From Alphaproteobacteria bacterium (GTDB taxonomy: Bacteria > Pseudomonadota > Alphaproteobacteria > ATCC43930 > CGMCC-115725): DNA of 12,011 bases. The DNA lies in contig JASHRZ010000136.1 in assembly GCA_030037055.1 (NCBI GenBank), forward strand, positions 1 through 12,011, read 5' to 3'. Of this stretch, positions 1 to 6,999 are shown in pieces. Numbering within the stretch: the first letter of the stretch is position 1; every line of letters begins with the position of its first letter. The translations under genes were made by a program, and so were the position numbers. Below the pieces are notes generated by a model. It made no database searches and was not told the DNA's origin. It saw only the letters and a list, made by a program, of their open reading frames with translations.

Positions 1-301
1 TGGTCAGCGCGTTGCGCAGCGGCTCGAGGCTGTATTTGGCGCGCAGCAGGCGGCGCAGGCTGCTGGTCACCTTGCGCGCCGGGAAGATGGCGGCGCCGTC
101 CTCTTTGTAGAGCTGCAGCATCTCGCCGGCGGTCTGCCCCAGCGCCAGCCCCGTGGCGATAATGCCGCCGGTCGAGGTGCCAGCGATGAGGTCGAAATAG
201 TCGTAGATCGGCTCGCCAAGCCAATCCTCCAGCTCCGCGAGAAACGCGGCGGGAAACACCCCTTTTATGCCGCCGCCATCGATGGTCAGGATCCGCCGCA
301 A
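1..301 (-). CDS. Patatin-like phospholipase, N-terminal 100 residues (runs off left edge)
   Basis: The reading frame is open to the window edge, so only the N-terminal part is visible. The patatin hallmarks are clear: an oxyanion-hole motif DGGGIKG at residues 8-14 and the nucleophile elbow GTSTGG at 41-46 with Ser43. The catalytic Asp (D-G-A/G motif) would lie outside. Patatins are Ser-Asp dyad lipid acyl hydrolases that release fatty acids from phospholipids. I chose a TTG start at 301 because GAGGAG lies about 5 bases upstream and it places the glycine-rich strand right at the N-terminus, as is usual. A GTG at 337 in the same frame is an alternative that would add 12 residues. It is divergent from the BKACE gene. 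The short N-terminus and motif spelling resemble the phospholipases used as CBASS effectors (CapV type), but patatins have many other roles and no cyclase is visible. The family is secure; the role is not. Confidence 0.9.
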   Translation of the reverse strand, partial: MRRILTIDGGGIKGVFPAAFLAELEDWLGEPIYDYFDLIAGTSTGGIIATGLALGQTAGEMLQLYKEDGAAIFPARKVTSSLRRLLRAKYSLEPLRNALT

Positions 302-364
302 GACCGCTCCTCGCCCGCCGGGCGCCTGCCCACGCACCCTCTTCAGATGCTAGGCAGAAATCTT

Positions 365-370
365 TACTTT
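365..370 (+). promoter_or_regulatory. Possible weak sigma-70-like promoter for the BKACE gene
   Basis: In the 149-base gap between the divergent phospholipase and BKACE genes, TTCAGA at 342-347 is followed after 17 bases by TACTTT at 365-370. These match the consensus hexamers at 4 and 3 of 6 positions. The spacing is right but the hexamers are poor, so this is only the best candidate in a locally AT-richer patch. Nothing else is recognised in this gap. Confidence 0.25.
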
Positions 371-450
371 GGGGTGAACGGGCGGCACGGCCGCCGATGG
401 TGCGGGCGGCGGCCCCTGCCCGGCCGCTTTGGCCCGGTCCGGAGGTGAGG

Positions 451-1359
451 ATGGCGGCGCGCAAGACCTGGCTCGAAGTGTCGCTCAACGGCGCCTGGAC
501 GCGGCAGCTGCAACCCTTGATCCCGGTCAGCGTGGCCGAGATCGTCGCCCAGGGCATCGCCTGCGTGCGCGCCGGCGCGGCCATCGTCCATCTCCATGCT
601 TATGACGCCGCCGCCGCTCGGCAGAAGGACGATCCCGAGCTCTACGCCGCGATCTTCGACGGCATCCACTCCGAGGTCGACGCCATCGTCTATCCCACCA
701 TTCCGCATCTCGACGAGGCGGGGCTTGCGCCCGAGGAGCGGGCGCGCCGGCGTTATGCTGCGATCGCGGCGCTGGGCCAGCGCGGCATGCTGGAATGGAC
801 GGTGGTCGATCCCGGCACGGTAAACCTGGTCCGTTACGACGCCATCGCCGCCGATCGCCCCGGCTTCGTCTACCTCAACCCCGAAAGCGACATCCGCGCC
901 GGCCTCGAGCTTGCCGCGCAGTTTCGCTTCCATCCGAGCTATGCGATCTACGAGCCTGGCTTCCTGCGGCTAGGCGCCGCGCTCCATCGCCGCTATCGCG
1001 CCGCGCCGCAGCCGATCTACCGCCTGATGTTCTCCGACGGTCTCGCCTTCGGCTTCCCGCCGACCGAGATCGCGCTCGCGGCCTATCGCGAGCTGCTGGC
1101 GCGCGAGGCCTCCGGCGCGCCGTGGATGGTGGCGGGTCTCGGCGTCGACATTCTGCCGCTCATCCCGGCGGTGGTCGCTGCCGGCGGCCATGTGCGCGTC
1201 GGCCTCGAGGATGCGCCGCTCGGCACCACGCTCGACAATGAAGGCTGGGTGCGGCACGCCGCGGCGGCGATTGCCGCCGCCGGCGGCGCGTTGGCGACAG
1301 CATCGGAGATCCGCGCGGCGCTCGCCGCCGCCGGCCGGACGTCGAGCGACGAGCGCTGA
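451..1359 (+). CDS. BKACE family beta-keto acid cleavage enzyme (DUF849)
   Basis: This 302-residue protein has the length and motifs of the beta-keto acid cleavage enzymes, TIM-barrel zinc enzymes that condense a beta-keto acid with acetyl-CoA to give a CoA ester and acetoacetate (the type activity is 3-keto-5-aminohexanoate cleavage in lysine fermentation). Visible features are the SLNGAWTR segment near the N-terminus, the zinc-ligand pair HLH at His47 and His49, and RVGLED near the C-terminus, whose Glu253 is the expected third ligand. I chose ATG 451 because GGAGG sits 5 bases before it and the conserved barrel strand begins at residue 7. An upstream in-frame start at 397 adds only low-complexity residues. 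The gene stands alone on its strand, followed by a dioxygenase remnant and an amidase. Family members act on many different beta-keto acids, so the substrate cannot be read here. Confidence 0.9.
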   Translation: MAARKTWLEVSLNGAWTRQLQPLIPVSVAEIVAQGIACVRAGAAIVHLHAYDAAAARQKDDPELYAAIFDGIHSEVDAIVYPTIPHLDEAGLAPEERARRRYAAIAALGQRGMLEWTVVDPGTVNLVRYDAIAADRPGFVYLNPESDIRAGLELAAQFRFHPSYAIYEPGFLRLGAALHRRYRAAPQPIYRLMFSDGLAFGFPPTEIALAAYRELLAREASGAPWMVAGLGVDILPLIPAVVAAGGHVRVGLEDAPLGTTLDNEGWVRHAAAAIAAAGGALATASEIRAALAAAGRTSSDER

Positions 1360-1399
1360 CCTCGCTCGCGCCTCGAACGGCCGGTCGGGGCGCGGTGGC

Positions 1400-1700
1400 T
1401 CATGGGGCGGGCGGCGTCGCGCCCTTGATCTGCGTGCGGTCCATGATACGGCGCCCCCTGGGATCGAAGGGGTCGCGCCGATGCATGCTGCAGCGATTGT
1501 CCTACAGCACGAGATCGCCGACGCGCCAGCTGTGGTGCCAGGTGAACGCCGCGCGCGTGGCGTAGGACCAGAGCCGGTCGAGCAGGCTTTCCGATTCCGC
1601 GAGATCGAGCCCCAGCCAGGCATTGCGCCACCCGAGATACAGGCATTGCCGGCCGGACTCGGGATGCGTGCAGACCAGCGGATGGACCGCGCCCGGCGAA
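1400..1700 (-). pseudogene. TauD/TfdA-family dioxygenase remnant, C-terminal third with a nonsense codon
   Basis: On the minus strand, about 95 residues of the C-terminal part of a TauD/TfdA-type Fe(II)/2-oxoglutarate dioxygenase can be read: VHPLV then THPESGR, then FTWHHSWRVGDLVL, then DNRCSMHRRDPFDP and RRIMDRTQIKG, ending in TGA at 1400-1402. Between DLVL and DNR, where the family has Trp, there is a TAG codon at 1502-1504, a one-base change from TGG. The His of SMHRRD (third iron ligand) and the Arg of RRIMDR (2-oxoglutarate binding) remain. The N-terminal two thirds with the HxD pair are gone; homology stops near 1700, just before the amidase gene. Truncation plus a nonsense codon means it cannot make an active enzyme. 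It fills most of the 423-base gap between the BKACE and amidase genes. Confidence 0.85.
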
Positions 1701-1771
1701 GTGCGGGCATCGTCGCTGGCAGCGCGTCCGCGCGGAGTGGCGCGTCTGATAGTGTTTGGCGCAGTGGCTGC

Positions 1772-1776
1772 GGGAG
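1772..1776 (+). promoter_or_regulatory. Ribosome binding site deciding the amidase start
   Basis: GGGAG lies 6 bases before ATG 1783. It favours this start over the in-frame TTG at 1756, which has no such site. Confidence 0.6.
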
Positions 1777-1782
1777 CACCCA

Positions 1783-3339
1783 ATGACGGAAGAGCTGTGG
1801 CGCCTTGGAGCGAGCGAGCTCGCCCGGCGCATCGCCGCGGGCGAGGTCTCGGCGCAAGCGGCGGTGGCGGCGCATATCGCGCGCATCGAGCAGGTTGACC
1901 CCGCGCTCAATGCCGTAGTGGTGAAGCGCTACGCGGCGGCGCACGCCGAAGCGGAGGAGGCCGATCGCCGGCGCGGGCGCGGCGAGACGCTGGGCCCGCT
2001 GCACGGCGTCCCCGTCAGCATCAAGGAATGCCTCGACCTCGCCGGCACGCCCGCGACTTTCGGCCTGCCGTCGCGCGCCCGCTCGGTTGCCGTCGCCGAC
2101 GAGATGCACGTCGCGGCGCTGCGGCGGGCGGGCGCGATCGTGCTGGCCAAGACCAATGTGGCGCAGCTGTTGCTCTATACCGAAAGCGACAACCCCCTTT
2201 ACGGACGCAGCAACAATCCCTGGAACCTCGCGCGCACCCCGGGCGGCAGCAGCGGCGGCGAGGCTGCGCTCGTCGCTGCCGGCGGCACGGCGCTGGGCCT
2301 CGGCACCGATATCGGCGGCAGCCTCCGCAACCCCGCCGCCTTCTGCGGCATCGCCAGCCTCAAGCCCACCGCGGGGCGCTGTCCCGATCGCGGCCGCTTC
2401 AGCGTTCCCTTGGGCCAGCGCGCCATCCCGAGTCAGGTGGGCCCGCTGGCGCGTCGCGTCGCCGATGTGGCGCTTGCGCTCGAGGTCATCAATGGCGCCG
2501 ACGAGGACGAGCCGCCGCGGCCGCTGGGCAAGGACCGCGACGTCGAGGTCGCGACGTTGCGCATCGCCTGCTTCGAGGATGACGGCGATTTCCCGCCCTC
2601 GCCGGCCTGCACCCGCGCCGTACGCGAGGCGGCGGAGATCCTGAGCTGCGCCGGCGCGCGCATCGTGCCATGGCGGCCGCCGGGAATCGCCGAGGCGAAT
2701 GCGCTGTTCTACGGCATTCTCAGCGGCGACCGCGGCGCCGGCGTGCGGGCGCTGCTGCGCGGGCAGGAGCGCGATCCACGCCTCACGCTGCTGCTGTTGA
2801 GCGCGGGCCTCCCGGCCTGGGCGAAAGCGGTGGCGGCGGCGCTGCTTGACGGCATCGGCCAGGACCGCCTGGCCGCCACCCTGCGCCGGCTCGGCAGCGG
2901 CGATACCCACCGTTATTGGCAGCTGGTCGAGGCGCAACTCGACTACCAGCGGCGTTTCTCCGCCGCGCTCGATCGCGTTGGAGGCGGACGCTGCGATGCC
3001 CTCCTTTGCCCCGCTTTCGCCGTGCCGGCGCTGCCGCATGGCCTCGCGCGGGATCTTGGCCTGCCGGGTGCCTATACGCTGCTTGCCAATGTGCTGGGCT
3101 GGCCCGCGGGCGTGGTGCCGCTGACGCGCGTCGGCGCCGCCGAGGAAAGCGTGCGGCCGGCCTCGCGCGATCTCGTCGAGCGCGCCGCGCGCAAGGTTGA
3201 GCGCGCCAGCGCCGGCCTGCCCGTCGGCGTGCAGTTGATTGCGCGGCCTTGGCGCGAGCCGGTCGCGCTGGCGCTGATGCAGGCGATCGAGACCGCCGCG
3301 AGCCAGCGCGCGGACTACCCGGCCATGCCGCCGATCTGA
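1783..3339 (+). CDS. Amidase signature family hydrolase, FAAH-like
   Basis: The protein has 518 residues, a normal length for the amidase signature family of Ser-cisSer-Lys hydrolases that cleave amides to acid plus ammonia or amine. All three catalytic elements are visible: Lys81 in GVPVSIKE, the cis-Ser in GGSSGG (Ser156) and the nucleophile Ser180 in GLGTDIGGSLR. The stretch from SNNPWNLARTPGGSSGG through FCGIASLKPTAGR reads closer to fatty-acid amide hydrolases than to GatA, and the next gene neighbours are not gatB or gatC, so tRNA amidation is unlikely. No signal peptide is seen; it is probably cytoplasmic. The promoter must lie in or beside the dioxygenase remnant just upstream. Its last 25 bases overlap the end of the convergent rhodanese fusion gene. 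The family is certain, the substrate unknown. Confidence 0.93.
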   Translation: MTEELWRLGASELARRIAAGEVSAQAAVAAHIARIEQVDPALNAVVVKRYAAAHAEAEEADRRRGRGETLGPLHGVPVSIKECLDLAGTPATFGLPSRARSVAVADEMHVAALRRAGAIVLAKTNVAQLLLYTESDNPLYGRSNNPWNLARTPGGSSGGEAALVAAGGTALGLGTDIGGSLRNPAAFCGIASLKPTAGRCPDRGRFSVPLGQRAIPSQVGPLARRVADVALALEVINGADEDEPPRPLGKDRDVEVATLRIACFEDDGDFPPSPACTRAVREAAEILSCAGARIVPWRPPGIAEANALFYGILSGDRGAGVRALLRGQERDPRLTLLLLSAGLPAWAKAVAAALLDGIGQDRLAATLRRLGSGDTHRYWQLVEAQLDYQRRFSAALDRVGGGRCDALLCPAFAVPALPHGLARDLGLPGAYTLLANVLGWPAGVVPLTRVGAAEESVRPASRDLVERAARKVERASAGLPVGVQLIARPWREPVALALMQAIETAASQRADYPAMPPI

Positions 3340-5498
3340 TTCAGGGTTCGGAAGCGCGCGTCGCCGTCGCGCGCGATTTGCTCGACCAGCGACACTTCCC
3401 AACGGAGATAGGCGTTCATTGCCGCCTCGACATCACCGGCCTTGTCGTAAGGGCGGTACCAGGCGTCGATCGGCGCATCCGCCATATGCTCCTCACCCGC
3501 CGTCAACGGCAGCCCCGCGGCGCGCCAGGCGGCAGTGCCGCCCGCGAGCACTTTGACGGCCCGCCGTGTCAGCGTCTGCAGCTCCGGCGCAGCAAGCGAG
3601 GCGAGCATGCCGTCGCTCGAGGTCAGCACCAGCATGCCACGCTCGGGCAGGCGCGCCAGCGCGGTCTCGAGCCGGGCGCGGATGGCGAACCAGGCGCCGG
3701 GGATGTGCTGCTCGCGATAGGCGAGGCTGGGGTCGAGATCGATCACCACCGCCTCGCCCCGCGCCTTGAGCCGCGCCAGCTCGCAGGCGCCGAGCGCGGC
3801 GACGCTCGCCTCGCGGCCGCGGATGCGCAGCGGCTCGGGCCCGGTCTCGGTCACGCCCTCGGCGCGATCGAGCGCATAGACCTCGCCGATCCCCATCTGC
3901 GCCAGCCAGGACGCCGTCATGCGCGCGCGGACCCCGTCGCTGTCGACCAGCACGACCCGTGCGTTCAGCGTCGCCATATAGCCGTCGGTCGCCTGCACCA
4001 GCTGGCCGCCGGGCGCCGAGCGTGCGCCGGCGAGATGGCCCGCGGCGTATTCCTCCGGCGTGCGCACGTCGAAGAGATAGAGCGTGCGGCTCTTATGTTC
4101 GCGGCGGAAGCGCTGCAAAGCATCGCCTCCGATGATCTCGACCCTCGCGCGTTCCGCCACCCCCGCCGCCGCCGCGCGCGCCTTGGCAAGACCGGCAGGC
4201 GTCGGCTCCGGCGCATGCGCACTCTCGCCATGCGCCAGCGCGAAGCCCGCGAGATGCCATCCCATGGTACCGTTCTTGAGGGCGACGACGCGGTTGGCAA
4301 CGCCGGCGTTGATCAGCGACTGCGCGCCGATGATGCTGCGCGTGCGGCCGGCGCAATTGACCACCACCAGGGTCTCGGGCGAACGCACGAGGTCGTGGAA
4401 GCGATAGACCAGCTCTCCCCCGGGGCAGTCGATGCCGCCGGGGATGCTCATCTTGCGGAACTCCTCCATCGGCCGGCTGTCGAGCACCACCAGATCGGCG
4501 CCGCGCTCCGTCAGCGCCCTCAGCTCCTCGGCGGCAAGCCCCGGCGTGTCGGCTTCGTGCTCGATGAACTCGCCGAAGGCCTTGCTCGGCACATGCACGC
4601 CGCTGAAGAGCTCGAAGCCCGCCGCCTGCCAGACCTTGACGCCGCCCGCCAGCACCGCGAGGTTGCGGTAGCCCCAATGCATCAGCTTCAGCGCCGCGCG
4701 ATTGGCGAGGCCGTCGCCGTCGTCGCACAGCACGATGCGCGTGTTCCGCCGCGGCACCAACGCATCGAGCCTGAGCTCGAGACGGCTCAACGGCAGCGGG
4801 GCGGCGTAGAACAGATGGCCCTCGGCGAAGATGCCTTCCTCGCGGAGATCGAGGATCGCCAATTCCTCGCCGTCGCGCAGCATCGCCTTGAGCTCCGCGG
4901 CCGGCAGCAGCGGGGCGGCAATGTCGGGCGGCCCGCCGAAAACGCTGTATGCGCCGCCGGTCGCAGTGGAGAATGAGATGCGCTGCGGCAGATTCTCGAG
5001 GCTCATGCCGTAGAGGTGAAGATGCAGCGACGGCTTGCCGCCGGTGACCTCGATGGTGTGGAAATCATCGGGCAGCAAGGCGCAGGCATTGCCAGGGCGC
5101 ACGGTGAGCTCGCCGGTCTTGCGAAGGCGGCCGGTGCCGGGCGCGCTGCGGTCGTCGGTGCGCTCGTAGAAGACGTTGTGCTCGTCGCCGAAGACGCCCG
5201 CTATCACCGCCCAAGTGGTGTGGTTGTGCGGCGGCTGCGCCTTGCCGGGGACCCCCGCCGAGGCGTAGAGCGCAAAGCGCCGGTCGAGGTCCTCGGCGAG
5301 GCGGTAAACCCGGCCGTGGGCGTCCGACGAGACCGGGAAATGCTGCGGCGGAAACAGCTCGGCGCGGGCGGCAAGCTCGATCAGCACCGGCTTCAGCGCC
5401 TCGAGCGCGGCGCGCGTCACTCCCTGCTCGGCCTCGATGCGGCGGACACGCTCCAGCGTCCGCTCGACCGCCTCGCGGCGCTGCTCCATCAGCGACAT
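3315..5498 (-). CDS. Thiol-dioxygenase-like cupin fused to four rhodanese domains
   Basis: This 727-residue protein combines two sulfur-metabolism folds. Residues 1-190 form a cupin of cysteine/3-mercaptopropionate dioxygenase type: PPHNHTTW supplies His91 and His93, DDFHTIE supplies His147 as likely third iron ligand, and HLHLYG ends the barrel with His161 and Tyr163. Four rhodanese modules follow at about 197-300, 318-422, 450-550 and 565-667. Module 1 keeps a Cys in the active loop (Cys258), and module 2 has a classic NCAGRTRS loop (Cys382). In modules 3 and 4 the Cys position reads Asp519 (VLVDSDG) and Ser627 or Ser628 (LTSSDG), so they are probably inactive. A C-terminal tail of about 55 residues closes the protein. 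GGAGG 5 bases before ATG 5498 supports the start. No signal peptide is seen. It likely oxidises a thiol or persulfide to a sulfinate and handles sulfane sulfur; the substrate is an inference. Confidence 0.9.
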   Translation of the reverse strand: MSLMEQRREAVERTLERVRRIEAEQGVTRAALEALKPVLIELAARAELFPPQHFPVSSDAHGRVYRLAEDLDRRFALYASAGVPGKAQPPHNHTTWAVIAGVFGDEHNVFYERTDDRSAPGTGRLRKTGELTVRPGNACALLPDDFHTIEVTGGKPSLHLHLYGMSLENLPQRISFSTATGGAYSVFGGPPDIAAPLLPAAELKAMLRDGEELAILDLREEGIFAEGHLFYAAPLPLSRLELRLDALVPRRNTRIVLCDDGDGLANRAALKLMHWGYRNLAVLAGGVKVWQAAGFELFSGVHVPSKAFGEFIEHEADTPGLAAEELRALTERGADLVVLDSRPMEEFRKMSIPGGIDCPGGELVYRFHDLVRSPETLVVVNCAGRTRSIIGAQSLINAGVANRVVALKNGTMGWHLAGFALAHGESAHAPEPTPAGLAKARAAAAGVAERARVEIIGGDALQRFRREHKSRTLYLFDVRTPEEYAAGHLAGARSAPGGQLVQATDGYMATLNARVVLVDSDGVRARMTASWLAQMGIGEVYALDRAEGVTETGPEPLRIRGREASVAALGACELARLKARGEAVVIDLDPSLAYREQHIPGAWFAIRARLETALARLPERGMLVLTSSDGMLASLAAPELQTLTRRAVKVLAGGTAAWRAAGLPLTAGEEHMADAPIDAWYRPYDKAGDVEAAMNAYLRWEVSLVEQIARDGDARFRTLNQIGGMAG

Positions 5499-5745
5499 GC
5501 CGTCCTCCCTTCGGCTTCGAGGATATCGTAGCCCTCGGCTCGGCGCGGCTCAATTTGCCGGGATAGCGGCAATCCAACCTGCCGCCGGCTGCCCTGTAGC
5601 ACGCCGCTGCGCGGCGCCGCCCCGGGAGGTTATTCTAAATTTCAAGTAGAACGCGTAGAGAATTTCCCGGAAAACGGTAAATCAGGCTCTGGTGGCTATT
5701 CCGCGCATTTGAGATAAAATAGGCCCGAAGTGGGTGGAGGACGGC
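5499..5745. other. Divergent intergenic region, AT-richer than its surroundings
   Basis: This 247-base gap separates the rhodanese fusion from the small-protein/VOC unit and must hold promoters for both directions. A GC hairpin occurs at 5602-5616 (CGCCGC, TGC loop, GCGGCG). Bases from about 5628 to 5725 are clearly AT-richer than anything else in the window. A short exact palindrome TTTCC-C-GGAAA lies at 5663-5673 and could be an operator, though arms of five bases can arise by chance. I see no coding sequence here. Confidence 0.5.
5693..5720 (+). promoter_or_regulatory. Candidate promoter of the small-protein/VOC unit
   Basis: TAAAAT at 5715-5720 matches the -10 consensus at 4 of 6 positions and ends 25 bases before ATG 5746. 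The upstream hexamer, around 5693-5698 (TGGCTA, 16-base spacer), is poor. The position in the AT-rich patch makes it the likeliest promoter for this unit. Confidence 0.35.
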
Positions 5746-5955
5746 ATGCGTATCTACACCGTAACCCAGGGGGACAAGTCGCTGGCCGTGGTTCGGGCGA
5801 CCGACCCCGACGATGCGATCGACACGGCGCTCGGCCTCCTGCCCGCCAACATCGCCCGGGCGACGCTTGAGGTGCGCGATCCCAACGACGCCGAGATGGT
5901 CGGTTGGCTGGAGCGGCGGGAAGACTATGTGACGGAGCCGGCTTCCGCTTCCTGA
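5746..5955 (+). CDS. Small hypothetical protein, 69 residues
   Basis: I do not recognise this family. The product is a small, acidic, soluble-looking protein with no signal peptide, membrane segment or cysteine. It begins MRIYTVTQGDKSLAVVRA and seems to alternate strand and helix: a strand pair at about 1-20, a helix over DPDDAIDTALGLL, a strand around ATLEVRD and a helix over AEMVGWLERRE. ATG 5746 is preceded by GGAGG at 5 bases; an in-frame GTG at 5734 would place that site inside the gene and is less likely. The VOC gene starts 16 bases after its stop, so the two are probably co-transcribed. Good ribosome binding site, fitting codon use and operonic spacing argue that it is real despite its size. 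Confidence 0.75.
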   Translation: MRIYTVTQGDKSLAVVRATDPDDAIDTALGLLPANIARATLEVRDPNDAEMVGWLERREDYVTEPASAS

Positions 5956-5971
5956 GGCGGCAGGAGCGAGC

Positions 5972-6526
5972 GTGAGCGACGCCGCGCCGGCGCTGCGCTT
6001 CAGCCATGTCGGGCTGTTCGTCGTTGATATGGCGCGCATGGTCGATTTCTACAGCCGCGTGCTTGGCTTCACGGTGACCGATCGCGGCAGGCTGGGCGAA
6101 GCCGGCCTCACTTTCCTCAGCTGCGAGGCGCGCGAGCATCACCAGCTGGTGCTGGTGGAGGGGCGCCCGCCGGGCCTTCCCGACCGCATCGTCAATCAGG
6201 TCTCCTTCCGAGTCGACACGCTCGGCGCGCTGCTGCAATTCTGGCGCCGCATCGGCCGCGAGGCGCCGCGAGACCTCGTCGCGGTCACCCATGGCAATGC
6301 CTGGTCGGTCTATTTCCGCGATCCCGAAGGCAACCGACTCGAGGTCTTCACCGACACCCCTTGGCACGTCACCCAACCGGTGCGCGAGCCGATCGACCTC
6401 GACCGCGACGAGGCGGAGATCCTGGCGGAGACCGAGGCCTTCTGCCGCGCCCGTCCCGGCTTCCGGCCGATGGCGGAGTGGCAGCGCGAGGTGGCGGCGC
6501 GGATCGCCGGGCAGCTTGTGGAATAG
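5972..6526 (+). CDS. VOC superfamily protein (glyoxalase/extradiol dioxygenase-like)
   Basis: This 184-residue protein has one vicinal-oxygen-chelate unit built from two beta-alpha-beta-beta-beta modules. The first opens with FSHVGLFVVDMARMVDFY and LGF; the second runs from VNQVSFRVD to YFRDPEGNRLEVFTDTPW. Likely metal ligands are His12 and Glu124, with His56/His57 nearby. At the start of the second module, where ring-cleaving members usually have His, this protein has Gln76, so classical extradiol activity is doubtful. A tail of about 55 residues after the fold (from roughly 132) is helical and charged. GTG 5972 is chosen for AGGAG 5 bases upstream and because it starts just ahead of the fold. 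It follows the 69-residue gene by 16 bases. The superfamily is secure; the reaction is not known. Confidence 0.88.
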   Translation: MSDAAPALRFSHVGLFVVDMARMVDFYSRVLGFTVTDRGRLGEAGLTFLSCEAREHHQLVLVEGRPPGLPDRIVNQVSFRVDTLGALLQFWRRIGREAPRDLVAVTHGNAWSVYFRDPEGNRLEVFTDTPWHVTQPVREPIDLDRDEAEILAETEAFCRARPGFRPMAEWQREVAARIAGQLVE

Positions 6527-6584
6527 TCGCCCAACCCATCGACGGCGTTGGTGATCTCTTGATAATCTCGCCGGAACGAGTGAG

Positions 6585-6599
6585 GCGCCGCTCCGGCGC
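6585..6599 (+). terminator. GC hairpin downstream of the VOC gene
   Basis: GCGCCG and CGGCGC form a perfect 6-base stem around a CTC loop, 58 bases after the VOC stop codon. No T-run follows, so intrinsic termination is uncertain and a chance palindrome in GC-rich DNA is possible. Confidence 0.25.
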
Positions 6600-6765
6600 G
6601 GCACAAGGCCCCACGGAAGAGCATGGCCGGCATCGGCCGCGGCGCGACTCGTAAGCTTGCCCTTCTCGTGCTCGCATCGCGCGCTGCTGGCGGTCGACCG
6701 CGAAACCAAGGGCTCGCCGCTCGAGCAGATTACCGTCGCCACGCCGCTCTGAGGGAGCGCCCGAC

Positions 6766-6843
6766 ATGGCCGCGACCGGCATCGATCCCGGCAGCATCGC
6801 GCTCCACCGACGCGGCAGCAGGCCGCCGTTGGTGCTGCTGTAA
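6766..6843 (+). pseudogene. Probable alpha/beta-hydrolase N-terminus, cut after 25 codons
   Basis: A 25-residue frame starts at ATG 6766 behind GAGGGAG (spacer 8) and ends at TAA 6841. It finishes with RRGSRPPLVLL, which looks like the first core strand of an alpha/beta hydrolase, normally continuing into the HG oxyanion motif. Here it stops and the sequence passes at once into the C-terminus of another protein. Just upstream, another frame ends at TGA 6750-6752 after a plausible but unrecognised peptide (VDRETKGSPLEQITVATPL), so this start once had operon-like spacing. The assignment rests on a short match. Confidence 0.4.
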
Positions 6844-6848
6844 CGACG

Positions 6849-6992
6849 ATGCTCGGCACGCCGGCGGAGATCATCGACCGGCTGAAACGGCTCGCTTCCG
6901 GGGTCGGCTACGTGCTGCTGGTCGATCCCGCGCGCTCGCCGGCAGCTCTCCAGACCTTCGCCCGCGAGATCATGCCGGCGTTGGCGGAGTAG
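6849..6992 (+). pseudogene. C-terminal remnant, likely luciferase-like flavin monooxygenase
   Basis: Forty-seven residues can be read from 6849 to TAG 6990-6992. The pattern GTPAEIIDRLKRLAS, a hydrophobic strand GYVLLVD, then a closing helix FAREIMPALAE, matches the usual end of luciferase-like (LLM class) flavin-dependent oxidoreductases, where a VGTPEE-type turn and a helix close the TIM barrel. The preceding 280 or so residues are missing, and the fragment directly abuts the hydrolase N-terminus. No ribosome binding site precedes it. It ends 7 bases before the end of the convergent DoxX gene. The remaining gap from 6600 to 6765 holds only the unrecognised peptide end noted for the hydrolase fragment. 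Confidence 0.5.
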
Positions 6993-6999
6993 CGGCGCG

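Noticed and set aside
1783..3339. Amidase as GatA of the tRNA amidotransferase
   Set aside because: No gatB or gatC is adjacent, and the residues around the Ser-Ser-Lys triad read closer to fatty-acid-amide-hydrolase-like amidases.
970..3402. An 810-codon open frame on the minus strand across the BKACE and amidase genes
   Set aside because: It is rich in Arg, Ala and Gly without any domain, and lies antisense to two genes with complete active-site motifs. Long antisense frames are expected at this GC content.
3249..4976. A 575-codon plus-strand frame antisense to the rhodanese fusion
   Set aside because: Composition is that of a GC shadow (Arg/Ala/His/Gln-rich), and the opposite strand carries the four clear rhodanese modules. 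The apparent start lies inside the amidase gene.
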